From NCBI GenBank assembly GCA_014529385.2, contig CM043968.1, positions 8,290,648-8,354,647 on the forward strand: DNA of 64,000 nt, written 5' to 3'. Origin of the DNA: Adiantum capillus-veneris (taxonomy: Eukaryota > Streptophyta > Polypodiopsida > Polypodiales > Pteridaceae). The position numbers and the translations under genes were made by a program. The notes beneath the pieces are model-generated. The model was not told where the DNA came from and made no database searches. It saw only the letters and a list, made by a program, of their open reading frames with translations. The first letter of the stretch is position 1, and each line of letters opens with the position of its first letter. Positions 10,527-22,352 of this stretch are shown piece after piece.

Positions 10527-11095
10527 CTCTCCCCATTCCAACGTTTTATTGCTTTGCTGCATTTTCAAGTAAGCTATTTATGGTGTCCCCAAGGTTTGAA
10601 CGGCCCAAATGAGCGGTTCTAAGGCTTTTATCCTCAATGTAAAAAATAGATTCTCTCTTATAAAATTGTGATGATTAGAAGGAGAAAATAGAAATCCATG
10701 ATATTTGCTTTGTAAATGGCAATGATCATGAGACAAACGTGATAATAACTATTCACCTCATCATTATAGTGTCAATATTTTGCATCTTTGAGAAGGCCTA
10801 TTACTATATACTCTACTACTTGGTCTACTCTCTTCCCATTATGTGAAATCTTTAGAGATTCCACCATAAGCTGCACTCAAAGCATCATATATACAATAAG
10901 CTCATTGAATTTAACTACAAAATCAAACAAGTGACTCCCTTTCACAAAATTTGAAGAACCTACTAGCAAAGAGTACATGGATTCCAGATCAACCTTACCA
11001 TAGATTACTTCCACCAAGGATGACAAAGGAAAACCCAAAAAGCAATAAGGATAAGTCTTTTGTTGTAGATACCGATATTGTTGTTGCTCCTTTTT

Positions 11096-11104
11096 GTGTG
11101 TTGT

Positions 11105-11160
<56 letters not shown>

Positions 11161-11174
11161 GAGAGAGAGAGAGA
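11096..11174 (-). repeat. Compound microsatellite R1, interrupted
   Basis: Breaks at GTGTTGTG in the GT half and GAGTGAG in the GA half. Confidence 0.95.
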
Positions 11175-11974
11175 TTACCTAATGCCATGCATGTTGATTG
11201 AAATCTAAATACGTCTATACAATTAGGACACCTTAGTTACTCTTAGTGCGGCATGAAATGATTTTTCATTCTTGATGTTCCAACTATTTGTGAATCATTT
11301 GATTTTGTTTAGGATGCTACTCAAAGCAGTTGTACACATTATATTATTGAGTCCACCAAAAAACCCTTTAAAGCATAAGATTCTCTCCTTAATGTATAAA
11401 ACCAACGATGCAATTGCAATGATTTTAAGGACGAGAAGCAAATGATTTTTCATTTTCGGTGTTCTATATGTTTGTGAATCATTCGATTTTGTTGAGTACG
11501 CTACTCGTAGTACTTGTACACACCATATTGTCGAGTCCACCAGAAAACCTTTAAAGAACAAGCTTCTCCCCTCAATCTATAAATCAACTTAAACAATTGC
11601 AATGACAATAAGGAAGAGAAGGCAAAGTCATGATAATTTGCAAGTGCACGGCTTTTATCCTTTTGTTCTAATGGCTAAATTCCCAATGGTGAGTAGGTTA
11701 TATTGATGAAGCCAAAAAAATTACGAGTTCTTGCCATGCTTTGATGAGGCATGACTCCTTAAAAGGTTCAAAGATACATCATTTAAAGGTGTTGCTAACC
11801 CCACACTATGGAAAAGCCCACCTTTTCACCCCATGCATGTGTGTATTTGTTGCATCCATGGTTTTAGGCCACCCTTTGAGTTCTTTGTTTTCCAATTTGA
11901 GAAGTATCCTGTTTATCTTGGGACTACTAATACGAGATGAAGCCCGTTAGCTTCATTTACATGCAGCATAGCTC

Positions 11975-12341
11975 TCAAAGATTCCACAATTCCTTGCCTT
12001 CCAAATGTCTTTGAAGTAGTAATATCTCATGACTTGCATAGCGATGAGCAGTGCATGGCTCTTGAACACCTTCCCTCCCATGAAGAGATTGTTCTTGAAG
12101 AATCCTATTTTCCAGGTTCTTTGGACCCATTTGCAGATCTTTCCTACAAGGCCACATATCGTCAGGCATACTTGAAAAGGTGAGGGAGGTCTTCACAAGA
12201 CATTTTGTATTGCAAGCATCTATCTATACCAATTTTCATGGCAAGAACTTCACTCCAGTCGACATGGCTCCCCGAAGTACCTTCCATAAGAAAACTTTTG
12301 TCCCATGCGGCCTCAATATCGGAGGGTTCCGTATTCTTCAT
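11975..12341 (-). pseudogene. zf-RVT-like relic, unit R1
   Basis: The start of this interval abuts the rearranged patch, so the sequence after the IWKARN-like motif is lost or altered. One base is also lost near 12171 (GGCATACTTGAAAAGG). Confidence 0.48.
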
Positions 12342-13359
12342 GACTGTACGTCTCCCATCTTGAGCCTCGTCAGTTTAAGCCCAATTGCTTGTTAAGCGGG
12401 AAGAACCAATCCTTTGAGGCCATATGGGTGAGGTATACATCCTTAAGTTTGTAGTTTTAGGAAATGTCTATTCATTGGCCACCACCAAGCTATCCACTTG
12501 AACTTGGATTTGTAGTTTGGTAGATACCATATGTTTGGCTACTCACGGGCTATGCTGATCTGTAAACTTTTTCCCCTGAGGTTGAACTGGAGAGTTAGTT
12601 GCTTTGTTCCTCTCCGGCAACTCCTGCTATAGTCCCAAAGTTGGGCTGTATGCCAATGCCCTTGTTATTAAGCTTTTTAGCAACTTCCCTCCAAAAATGG
12701 GTAAGAAGGATGTCTATAAATTTATGTCTCTAGCCTTGGAGGGCCAAGGTGACCGATGAGATATAGAATTGTGGAAGTACCTTGACATCTCTCCCCATTC
12801 CAACGTTTTATTGCTTTGCTGCATTTTCAAGTAAGCTATTCTATGGTGTCCCCAAGGTTTTGAACGGCCCAATGAGCGGTTCTAAGGCTTTTATCCTCAA
12901 TGTAAAAACTAGATTCTCTCTTATAAAATTGTGATGATTAGAAGGAAGAAAATAGAAATCCATGATATTTGCTTTGTAAATGGCAATGATCATGAGACAA
13001 ACGTGATAATAAACTATTCACCTCATCATTATAGTGTCAATATTTTGCATCTTTGAGAAGGCCTATTACTACTACTACTCTACTACTTGGTCTACTCTCT
13101 TCCCATTATGTGAAATCTTTAGAGATTCCACCATAAGCTGCACTCAAAGCATCATATATACAATAAGCTCATTGAATTTAACTACAAAATCAAACAAGTG
13201 ACTCCCTTTCACAAAATTTGAAGAACCTACTAGCAAAGAGTACATGGATTCCAGATCAACCTTACCATAGATTACTTCCACCAAGGATGACAAAGGAAAA
13301 CCCAAAAGCAATAAGGATAAGTCTTTTGTTGTAGATACCGATATTGTTGTTGCTCTTTT

Positions 13360-13396
13360 GTGTGTGTGTGTGTTGTGTGTGTGTGTGTGAAGAGAG

Positions 13397-13436
<40 letters not shown>
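13360..13436 (-). repeat. Compound microsatellite R2, interrupted
   Basis: Short GT half with a TGTTGTG break, and a GA half with two AGAAGAG-type breaks. Confidence 0.95.
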
Positions 13437-14189
13437 TTACCTAATGCCATGCATGTTGATTGAAATCTAAATACGTCTATACAATTAGGACACCTTAGTT
13501 ACTTCTTAGTGCGGCATGAAATGATTTTTCATTCTTGATGTTCCAACTATTTGTGAATCATTTGATTTTGTTTAGGATGCTACTCAAAGCAGTTGTACAC
13601 ATTATATTATTGAGTCCACCAAAAAACCTTTTAAAGCATAAGATTCTCTCCTTAGTGTATAAAACCAACGATGCAATTGCAATGATTTTAAGGACGAGAA
13701 GCCAAATGATTTTTCATTTTCGGTGTTCTATATGTTTGTGAATCATTCTATTTTGTTGAGTATGCTACTCGTAGTACTTGTACACACCATATTGTCGAGT
13801 CCACCAGAAAACCTTTAAAGAACAAGCTTCTCCCCTCAATCTATAAATCAACTTAAACAATTGCAATGACAATAAGGAAGAGAAGGCAAAGTCATGATAA
13901 TTTGCAAGTGCACGGCTTTTATCCTTTTGTTCTAATGGCTAAATTCCCAATGGTGAGTAGGTTATATTGATGAAGCCAAAAAATTACGAGTTCTTGCCAT
14001 GCTCGTGATGAGGCATGACTCCTTAAAAGGATCAAAGATACATCATATGAAGGTGTTGCTACCCCACACAATGGAAAAGCCCACCTTTTCACCCATGCAA
14101 GTGTGTCATTGTAGCATCCATGGTTTTAGGCCACCCTTTAGAGTTTCTTTGTTTTCCAATTTGAGAAGTATCCTGTTATCTTGGACTAT

Positions 14190-14584
14190 CTACGAGAACT
14201 TAGCTTTTTCCATGGAGCTCTCAAAGATTCCAATTCCTTGCCTTCCAAATGTCTTTGAAGTAGTAATATCTCATGACTTGCATAGCGATGAGCAGTGCAT
14301 GGCTCTTGAACACCTTCCCTCCCATGAAGAGATTGTTCTTGAAGAATCCTATTTTCCAGGTTCTTTGGACCCATTTGCAGATCTTTCCTACAAGGCCACA
14401 TATGGTCAGGCACTCCTTGAAAAGGTGAGGGAGGTCTTCACAAGACATTTTGTATTGCAAGCATCTATCTATACCAATTTTCATGGCAAGAACTTCACTC
14501 CAGTCGACATGGCTCCCGAAGTACCTTCCATAAGAAAACTTTTGTCCCATGCGGCCTCAATATCGAGGGTTCCGTATTCTTCAT
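14190..14584 (-). pseudogene. zf-RVT-like relic, unit R2
   Basis: Two bases are missing near 14231, so the frame shifts within the CGIFE part, and one C is missing near 14515. Confidence 0.48.
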
Positions 14585-15598
14585 GACTGTACGTCTCCCA
14601 TCTTGAGCCTCGTCAGTTTAAGCCCAATTGCTTGTTAAGCGGGAAGAACCAATCCTTTGAGGCCATATGGGTGAGGTATACATCCTTAAGTTTGTAGTTT
14701 TAGGAAATGTCTATTCATTGGCCACCCAAGCTATCCACTTGAACTTGGATTTGTAGTTTGGTAGATACCATATGTTAGGCTACTCACGGGCTATGCTGAT
14801 CTGTAAACTTTTTTCCACTGAGGTTGAACTGGAGAGTTAGTTGCTTTGTTCCTCTCCGGCAACTCCTGCTATAGTCCCAAAGTTGGGATGTATGCCAATG
14901 CCCTTGTTATTAAGCTTTTTAGCAGCTTCCCTCCAAAAATGGGTAAGAAGGATGTCTATAAATTTATGTCTCTAGCTTTGGAGGGCCAAGGTGACCGATG
15001 AGATATAGAATTGTGGAAGTACCTTGACATCTCTCCCCATTCCAACGTTTTATTGCTTTGCTGCATTTTCAAGTAAGCTATTCTATGGTGTCCCCAAGGT
15101 TTGAACGGCCCAATGAGCGGTTCTAAGGCTTTTATCCTCAATGTAAAAACTAGATTCTCTCTTATAAAATTGTGATGATTAGAAGGAAGAAAATAGAAAT
15201 CCATGATATTTGCTTTGTAAATGGCAATGATCATGAGACAAACGTGATAATAAACTATTCACCTCATCATTATAGTGTCAATATTTTGCATCTTTGAGAA
15301 GGCCTATTACTACTACTACTCTACTACTTGGTCTACTCTCTTCCCATTATGTGAAATCTTTAGAGATTCCACCATAAGCTTCACTCAAAGCATCATATAT
15401 ACAATAAGCTCATTGAATTTAACTACAAAATCAAACAAGTGACTCCCTTTCACAAAATTTGAAGAACCTACTAGCAAAGAGTACATGGATTCCAGATCAA
15501 CCTTACCATAGATTACTTCCACCAAGGATGACAAAGGAAAACCCAAAACCAATAAGGATAAGTCTTTTGTTTTAGATACCGATATTGTTGTTGTTGCT

Positions 15599-15604
<6 letters not shown>

Positions 15605-15680
<76 letters not shown>

Positions 15681-15681
15681 A
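15605..15681 (-). repeat. Compound microsatellite R3, (GT)22 then GA run
   Basis: GA half carries a single GAAGAG break near its end. Confidence 0.95.
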
Positions 15682-16432
15682 TTACCTAATGCCATGCAAG
15701 TTGATTGAAATCTAAATACGTATATACAATTAGGACACCGTAGTTACTTCTTAGTGCGGCATGAAATGATTTTTCATTCTTGATGTTCCAACTATTTGTG
15801 AATCATTTGATTTTGTTTAGGATGCTACTCAAAGCAGTTGTACACATTATATTATTGAGTCCACCAAAAAACCTTTTAAAGCATAAGATTCTCTCCTTAG
15901 TGTATAAAACCAACGATGCAATTGCAATGATTTTAAGGACGAGAAGCAAATGATTTTTCATTTTCGGTGTTCTATATGTTTGTGAATCATTCTATTTTGT
16001 TGAGTACGCTACTCGTAGTTCTTGTACACACCATATTGTCGAGTCCACCAGAAAACTTTAAAGAACAAGCTTCTCCCCTCAATCTATAAATCAACTTAAA
16101 CAATTGCAATGACAATAAGGAAGAGAAGGCAAAGTCATGATAATTTGCAAGTGCACGGCTTTTATCCTTTTGTTCTAATGGCTAAATTCCCAATGGTGAG
16201 TAGGTTATATTGATGAAGCCAAAAAATTACGAGTTCTTGCCATGCTCGTGATGAGGCATGACTCCTTAAAAGGATCAAAGATACATCATATGAAGGTGTT
16301 GCTACCCCACACAATGGAAAAGCCCACCTTTTCACCCATGCAAGTGTGTCATTGTAGCATCCATGGTTTTAGGCCACCCTTTAGAGTTTCTTTGTTTTCC
16401 AATTTGAGAAGTATCCTGTTATCTTGGACTAT

Positions 16433-16831
16433 CTACGAGAACTTAGCTTTTTCCATGGAGCTCTCAAAGATTCCACAATTCCTTGCCTTCCAAATGTCTT
16501 TGGTAGTAGTAATATCTCATGACTTGCATAGCGATGAGCAGTGCATGGCTCTTGAACACCTTCCCTCCCATGAAGAGATTGTTCTTGAAGAATCCTATTT
16601 TCCAGGTTCTTTGGACCCATTTGCAGATCTTTCCTACAAGGCCACATATGGTCAGGCACTCCTTGAAAAGGTGAGGGAGGTCTTCACAAGACATTTTGTA
16701 TTGCAAGCATCTATCTATACCAATTTTCATGGCAAGAACTTCACTCCAGTCGACATGGCTCCCCGAAGTACCTTCCATAAGAAAACTTTTGTCCCATGCG
16801 GCCTCAATATCGAGGGTTCCGTATTCTTCAT
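16433..16831 (-). pseudogene. zf-RVT-like relic, unit R3
   Basis: Near-reference except for the altered TTTGGTAGTAGTAATATC region at 16499, which changes the residues just before the IWKARN-like motif. Confidence 0.48.
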
Positions 16832-17414
16832 GACTGTACGTCTCCCATCTTGAGCCTGTCAGTTTAAGCCCAATTGCTTGTTAAGCGGGAAGAACCAATC
16901 CTTTGAGGCCATATGGGTGAGGTATACATCCTTAAGTTTGTAGTTTTAGGAAATGTCTATTCATTGGCCACCACCAAGCTATCCACTTGAACTTGGATTT
17001 GTAGTTTGGTAGATACCATATGTTAGGCTACTCACGGGCTATGCTGATCTGTAAACTTTTTTCCCACCGAGGTTGAACTGGAGAGTTAGTTGCTTTGTTC
17101 CTCTCCGGCAACTCCTGCTATAGTCCCAAAGTTGGGCTGTATGCCAATGCCCTTGTTATTAAGCTTTTTAGCAACTTCCCTCCAAAAATGGGTAAGAAGG
17201 ATGTCTATAAATTTATGTCTCTAGCCTTGGAGGGCCAAGGTGACCGATGAGATATAGAATTGTGGAAGTACCTTGACATCTCTCCCCATTCCAACGTTTT
17301 ATTGCTTTGCTGCATTTTCAAGTAAGCTATTCTATGGTGTCCCCAAGGTTTGAACGGCCCAATGAGCGGTTCTAAGGCTTTTATCCTCAATGTAAAAACT
17401 AGATTCTCTTTATA

Positions 17415-17460
17415 AAATGAGAGAGATGAGAGAGAGAGGAGAGAGAAATCCATGAGAGCT
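17415..17460 (-). repeat. GA remnant in short unit S1, blended
   Basis: Irregular GAGAGATGAGAGAG mixture ending in AGAAATCCATGA, a string that in full units belongs about 30 bases into the 92-codon frame. It looks like an average of two different sequences. Confidence 0.75.
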
Positions 17461-17584
17461 GTAATTACCTAATGCCATGATGTGAAATTTGAAAATCTAA
17501 ATAGGTCTTATCATTTAGGAACCTTGTTACTTCTTACTGCGGCATGAAATGATTTTCATTCTTGATGTTTCACCAAATATTTGT

Positions 17585-17929
17585 TTCTTGCCTTCCAAAT
17601 GTCTTTAGAAGTAGTAATATCTCATGACTTGCATAGCGATGAGCAAGTGCATGGCTCTTGAACACCTTCCCTCCATGAAGAGATTGTTCTTGAAGATCCT
17701 ATTTTCCAGGTTCTTTGGACCCATTTGCAATCTTTCCTACAGGCACATATCGTCAGGGCACTCCTTGAAAAGGTGAGGGAGGTCTTCACAAGACATTTTG
17801 TATTGCAAGCATCTTCTATACCAATTTTGTGGCAAGAACTTCACTCCAGTCGACATGGCTCCCCGAAGTACCTTCATAAGAAACTTTTGTCCCATGCGGC
17901 CTCAATATCGAGGGTTCCGTATTCTTCAT
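17585..17929 (-). pseudogene. zf-RVT-like relic, short unit S1
   Basis: C-terminal end removed by the unit's second deletion just after the WKARN-like codons. Several one-base losses scatter through the rest. Confidence 0.45.
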
Positions 17930-18932
17930 GACTGTTACGTCTCCCCATCTTGAGCCTCGTAGTTTAAGCCCAATTGTTGTTAAGCGGGAAGAACCATCCT
18001 TTAAGCCACATGGGTGAGGTATACATCCTCAAGTTTGTAGTTTAGGAAATGTCTATCATTGGCCACCACCAAGCTATCCACTTGAACTTGGATTTGTAGT
18101 TTGGTGATACCATATGTTGGCTACTCACGGGCTATGCTGATCTGTAAACGTTTTTCCCACTAAGGTTGAACTGGAGAGTTAGTTGTTTTGTTCCTCTCCG
18201 ACAACTCCTGCTATAGTCCAAAGTTGGGATGTATGCCAATGCCCTTGTTATTAAGCTTTTTAGCAGTTCCCTCCAAAATGGGTAAGAAGGATGTTATAAA
18301 TTTTTGTCTCTAGCTTTGGAGGGCCAAGGTGACGATTGAGAGATATAGAATTGTGGAAGTACCTTGACATCTCTCCCCATTCCAACGTTTTATTGCTTTG
18401 CTGCATTTTCAAGTAAGCTATTCTATGGTGTCCCCAAGGTTTGAACGGCCCAATGAGCGGTTCTAAGGCTTTTATCCTCAATGTAAAAACTAGATTCTCT
18501 CTTATAAAATTGTGATTGATTAGAAGGAAGAAAATAGAAATCCATGATATTTGCTTTGTAAATGGCAATGATCATGAGACAAAGTGATAAATAAACTATC
18601 ACCTCATCATTATAGTGTCAATATTTTTGCATCTTTGAGAAGGCCTATTACTTACTACTACTCTACTACTTGGTTACTCTCTTCCCATTATGTGAAATCT
18701 TTAGAGATTCCACAATAAGCTTCACTCAAAGCATCTTATTTACAATAAGCTCATTGAATTTAACTACAAATCAACAAGTGACTCCCTTCAAAATTTGAAG
18801 AACCTACTAGCAAAGAGTACATGGATTCAGATCAACCTTACATAGATTACTTCCACCAAGGATGACAAAGGAAAACCCAAAAACAATAAGGATAAGTCTT
18901 TTGTTTTAGATACCGATATTGTTGTTGTTGCT

Positions 18933-18937
<5 letters not shown>

Positions 18938-18993
<56 letters not shown>

Positions 18994-19015
18994 AGAGAGA
19001 GAGAGAGAGAAGAGA
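18938..19015 (-). repeat. Compound microsatellite R4
   Basis: GT half uninterrupted; GA half broken twice by GAAGAG. Confidence 0.95.
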
Positions 19016-19755
19016 TTACCTAATGCCATGCATGTTGATTGAAATCTAAATACGTATATACAATTAGGACACGTAGTTACTTCTTAGTGCGGCATGAAAT
19101 GATTTTTTCATTCTTGATGTCCAACTATTTGTGAATCATTTGATTTTGTTTAGGATGCTACTCAAAGCAGTTTGTACACATTATATTATTGAGTCCACAA
19201 AAACTTTAAAGCATAAGATTCTCTCCTTAGTGTATAAAACCAACGATGCAATTGCAATGATTTTAAGAAGAGAAGCCAAATGATTTTTCATTTTCGGTGT
19301 TCTATATGTTTGTGAATCATTCTATTTTGTTGGTATGTACTCGTAGTTCTTGTACACACCATTTGTCGAGTCCACAGAAAACCTTTAAAGAACAAGCTTC
19401 TCCTCCTCAATCTATAAATCAACTTAAACAATTGCAATGACCAATAAGGAAGAGAAGGCAAAGTCATGATAATTTGCAAGTGCACGGCTTTTATCCTTTT
19501 GTTCTAATGGCTAAATTCCCATGGTGAGTAGGTTATATTGATGAAGCAAAAAAATTACGAGTTCTTGCCATGCTCGTGATGAGGCATGACTCCTTAAAAG
19601 GATCAAGATACATCATATGAAGGTGTTGCTACCCCACACAATGGAAAAGGCCACCTTTTCACCATGCAAGTGTGTCATTGTAGCATCCATGGTTTTAGGC
19701 CTCTTTAGAGTTTCTTTGTTTTCCAATTGAGAAGTATCCTGTTATCTTGGACTAT

Positions 19756-20148
19756 CTACGAGAGCTTAGCTTTTTCCATGGAGCTCTCAAAGATTCCACA
19801 ATTCCTTGCCTTCAAATGTCTTTGAAGTAGTATATCTCATGACTTGCATAGCGATGAGCAGTGCATGGCTCTTGAACACCTTCCCTCCATGAAGAGATTG
19901 TTCTTGAAGAATCCTATTTTCCAGGTTCTTTGGACCCATTTGCAGATCTTTCCTACAAGGCCACATATGGTCAGGCACTCCTTGAAAAGGTGAGGGAGGT
20001 CTTCACAAGACATTTTGTATTGCAAGCTCTATCTATACCAATTTTCATGGCAAGAACTTCACTCCAGTCGACATGGCTCCCCGAAGTACCTTCCATAAGA
20101 AAACTTTTGTCCCATGCGGCCCATATCGTGGGTTCCGTATTCTTCATG
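19756..20148 (-). pseudogene. zf-RVT-like relic, unit R4
   Basis: Several one-base losses (near 19813, 19832, 19888, 20027) and an altered stretch at 20120-20131. Confidence 0.45.
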
Positions 20149-20732
20149 ACTGTACGTCTCCATCTTGAGCCTTGTCAGTTAAGCCCAATTGCTTGTTAAG
20201 CGGGAAGAACCAATCCTTTGAGGCCATATGGGTGAGGTATACATCCTTTAGTTTGTAGTTTTAGGAAATGTCTATCATTGCCACCACCAAGCTATCCACT
20301 TGAACTTGGATTGTAGTTTGGTAGATACCATATGTTAGGCTATCATGGGCTTTGTGATCTGTAAACTTTTTTTCCCACCGAGGTTGAACTGGAGAGTTAG
20401 TTGCTTTGTTCCTCTCCGGCAACTCTGTATAGTCCCAAAGTTGGGCTGTGTAGCCAATGCCCTTGTTATTAAGCTTTTTAGCAACTTTCCTCCAAAAATG
20501 GGTAAGAAAGAAGGTCTATAATTTATGTCTCGAGCCTTGGAGGGCAAGAGTGATCCGATGAGATATAGAATTGTTGGAAAGTTCCTTGCCATCTCTCCCC
20601 ATTCAACGTTTTATTGCTTTGCTGCATTTTCAAGTAAGCTATTCTATGGTGTCCCCAAGGTTTGAACGGCCCAATGAGCGGTTCTAAGGCTTTTATCCTC
20701 AATGTAAAAACTAGATTCTCTCTTACAGTCAT

Positions 20733-20736
20733 GAGA

Positions 20737-20776
<40 letters not shown>

Positions 20777-20777
20777 A
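20733..20777 (-). repeat. GA-only remnant in short unit S2
   Basis: The GT half is gone and the GA half joins directly to the 92-codon frame region through CAGTCAT; it contains one GAGTGAG break, as in R1. Confidence 0.92.
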
Positions 20778-20894
20778 TTACCTAATGCCATGCATGTTGA
20801 TTGAAATCTAAATACGTCTATACAATTAGGACACCTTAGTTACTTCTTACTGCGGCATGAAATGATTTTTCATTCTTGATGTTCCAACTATTTG

Positions 20895-21246
20895 TTCCTT
20901 GCCTTCCAAATGTCTTTGAAGTAGTAATATCTCATGACTTGCATAGCGATGAGCAGTGCATGGCTCTTGAACACCTTCCCTCCCATGAAGAGATTGTTCT
21001 TGAAGAATCCTATTTTCCAGGTTCTTTGGACCCATTTGCAGATCTTTCCTACAAGGCCACATATCGTCAGGCACTCCTTGAAAAGGTGAGGGAGGTCTTC
21101 ACAAGACATTTTGTATTGCAAGCATCTATCTATACCAATTTTCATGGCAAGAACTTCACTCCAGTCGACATGGCTCCCCGAAGTACCTTCCATAAGAAAA
21201 CTTTTGTCCCATGCGGCCTCAATATCGAGGGTTCCGTATTCTTCAT
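20895..21246 (-). pseudogene. zf-RVT-like relic, short unit S2
   Basis: Clean up to the deletion join at about 20895, after which the frame runs into sequence from beyond the internal duplication. Confidence 0.5.
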
Positions 21247-22264
21247 GACTGTACGTCTCCCATCTTGAGCCTCGTCAGTTTAAGCCCAATTGCTTGTTAA
21301 GCGGGAAGAACCAATCCTTTGAGGCCATATGGGTGAGGTATACATCCTTAAGTTTGTAGTTTTAGGAAATGTCTATTCATTGGCCACCACCAAGCTATCC
21401 ACTTGAACTTGGATTTGTAGTTTGGTAGATACCATATGTTAGGCTACTCACGGGCTATGCTGATCTGTAAACTTTTTTTCCCACTGAGGTTGAACTGGAG
21501 AGTTAGTTGCTTTGTTCCTCTCCGGCAACTCCTGCTATAGTCCCAAAGTTGGGCTGTATGCCAATGCCCTTGTTATTAAGCTTTTTAGCAACTTCCCTCC
21601 AAAAATGGGTAAGAAGGATGTCTATAAATTTATGTCTCTAGCCTTGGAGGGCCAAGGTGACCGATGAGATATAGAATTGTGGAAGTACCTTGACATCTCT
21701 CCCCATTCCAACGTTTTATTGCTTTGCTGCATTTTCAAGTAAGCTATTCTATGGTGTCCCCAAGGTTTGAACGGCCCAATGAGCGGTTCTAAGGCTTTTA
21801 TCCTCAATGTAAAAACTAGATTCTCTCTTATAAAATTGTGATGATTAGAAGGAAGAAAATAGAAATCCATGATATTTGCTTTGTAAATGGCAATGATCAT
21901 GAGACAAACCTGACTATAAACTATTCACCTCATCATTATAGTGTCAATATTTTGCATCTTTGAGAAGGCCTATTACTACTACTACTCTACTACTTGGTCT
22001 ACTCTCTTCCCATTATGTGAAATCTTTAGAGATTCCACCATAAGCTTCACTCAAAGCATCATATATACAATAAGCTCATTGAATTTAACTACAAAATCAA
22101 ACAAGTGACTCCCTTTCACAAAATTTGAAGAACCTACTAGCAAAGAGTACATGGATTCCAGATCAACCTTACCATAGATTACTTCCACCAAGGATGACAA
22201 AGGAAAACCCAAAAGCAATAAGGATAAGTCTTTTGTTGTAGATACCGATATTGTTGTTGTTGCT

Positions 22265-22270
<6 letters not shown>

Positions 22271-22349
<79 letters not shown>
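22271..22349 (-). repeat. Compound microsatellite R5, (GT)20 then GA run
   Basis: GA half has a GAGGAG break near its start. Confidence 0.95.

Positions 22350-22352
<3 letters not shown>

Larger units (their letters stand above)
10527..12788 (-). repeat. Unit R1 (2,262 bp) with a rearranged patch
   Basis: Microsatellite at 11096-11174. Between about 11730 and 11985 the sequence is much altered relative to other copies, with an insertion of roughly 15-20 bases around 11930-11970 and loss of the usual TTTTTCCATGGAGC stretch. The relic remnant lies at 11975-12341. Confidence 0.9.
12789..15030 (-). repeat. Unit R2 (2,242 bp)
   Basis: Microsatellite at 13360-13436 is broken by TGTTGTG and AGAAGAG interruptions. 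Two bases are lost at about 14231, shifting the relic frame before its tryptophan motif, and three bases are lost near 14726. It carries the variants GTTGGGATG, AGCAGCTTCC and CTAGCTTTGG at 14884-14980, which recur near 18220-18315. Confidence 0.93.
15031..17279 (-). repeat. Unit R3 (2,249 bp)
   Basis: Microsatellite at 15605-15681. Belongs to a subfamily with AAGCTTCACTC (15377), AAAACCAATAAGG (15545), ACGTATATACA (15718) and ACACCGTAG (15735). A local change to TTTGGTAGTAG occurs at 16499-16509 inside the relic. Confidence 0.93.
17280..18370 (-). repeat. Short unit S1 (about 1,091 bp), indel-rich
   Basis: Lacks two stretches of the full unit: one from the 92-codon frame through the AC half of the microsatellite, and one from the internal duplication to just before the relic's WKARN-like motif. 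The first join (17415-17470) looks blended. Many one-base losses follow, for example TCTTTGGACCCATTTGCAATC at 17711. Confidence 0.85.
18371..20592 (-). repeat. Unit R4 (2,222 bp), indel-rich
   Basis: Full-length plan but peppered with one-base losses, many at homopolymers or doublets (CACAAAAACTTT for CACCAAAAAACCTTT near 19197; GGTATGTACTC for GAGTATGCTACTC near 19332). The last 250 bases are the worst. Microsatellite at 18938-19015. It shares the R3 subfamily markers. Confidence 0.85.
20593..21696 (-). repeat. Short unit S2 (about 1,104 bp), clean
   Basis: Clean version of the deleted unit. Join 1 is near 20725-20735, where CTCTCTTA runs into CAGTCATGAGAGAG. Join 2 is near 20893, where ACTATTTG runs into TTCCTTGCC. 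It shares the CTTACTGCGG variant (20847) with S1, while full units read CTTAGTGCGG, so both short copies have one origin. Confidence 0.92.

Noticed and set aside
13999-14586. 195-codon frame on the plus strand
   Set aside because: It is created by a private two-base loss that joins two antisense frames of the unit; neighbouring units do not have it.
16242-16853. 203-codon frame on the plus strand, the longest in the window
   Set aside because: Formed by a local change at 16499 that removes a stop between the same two antisense frames; no other unit shares it.
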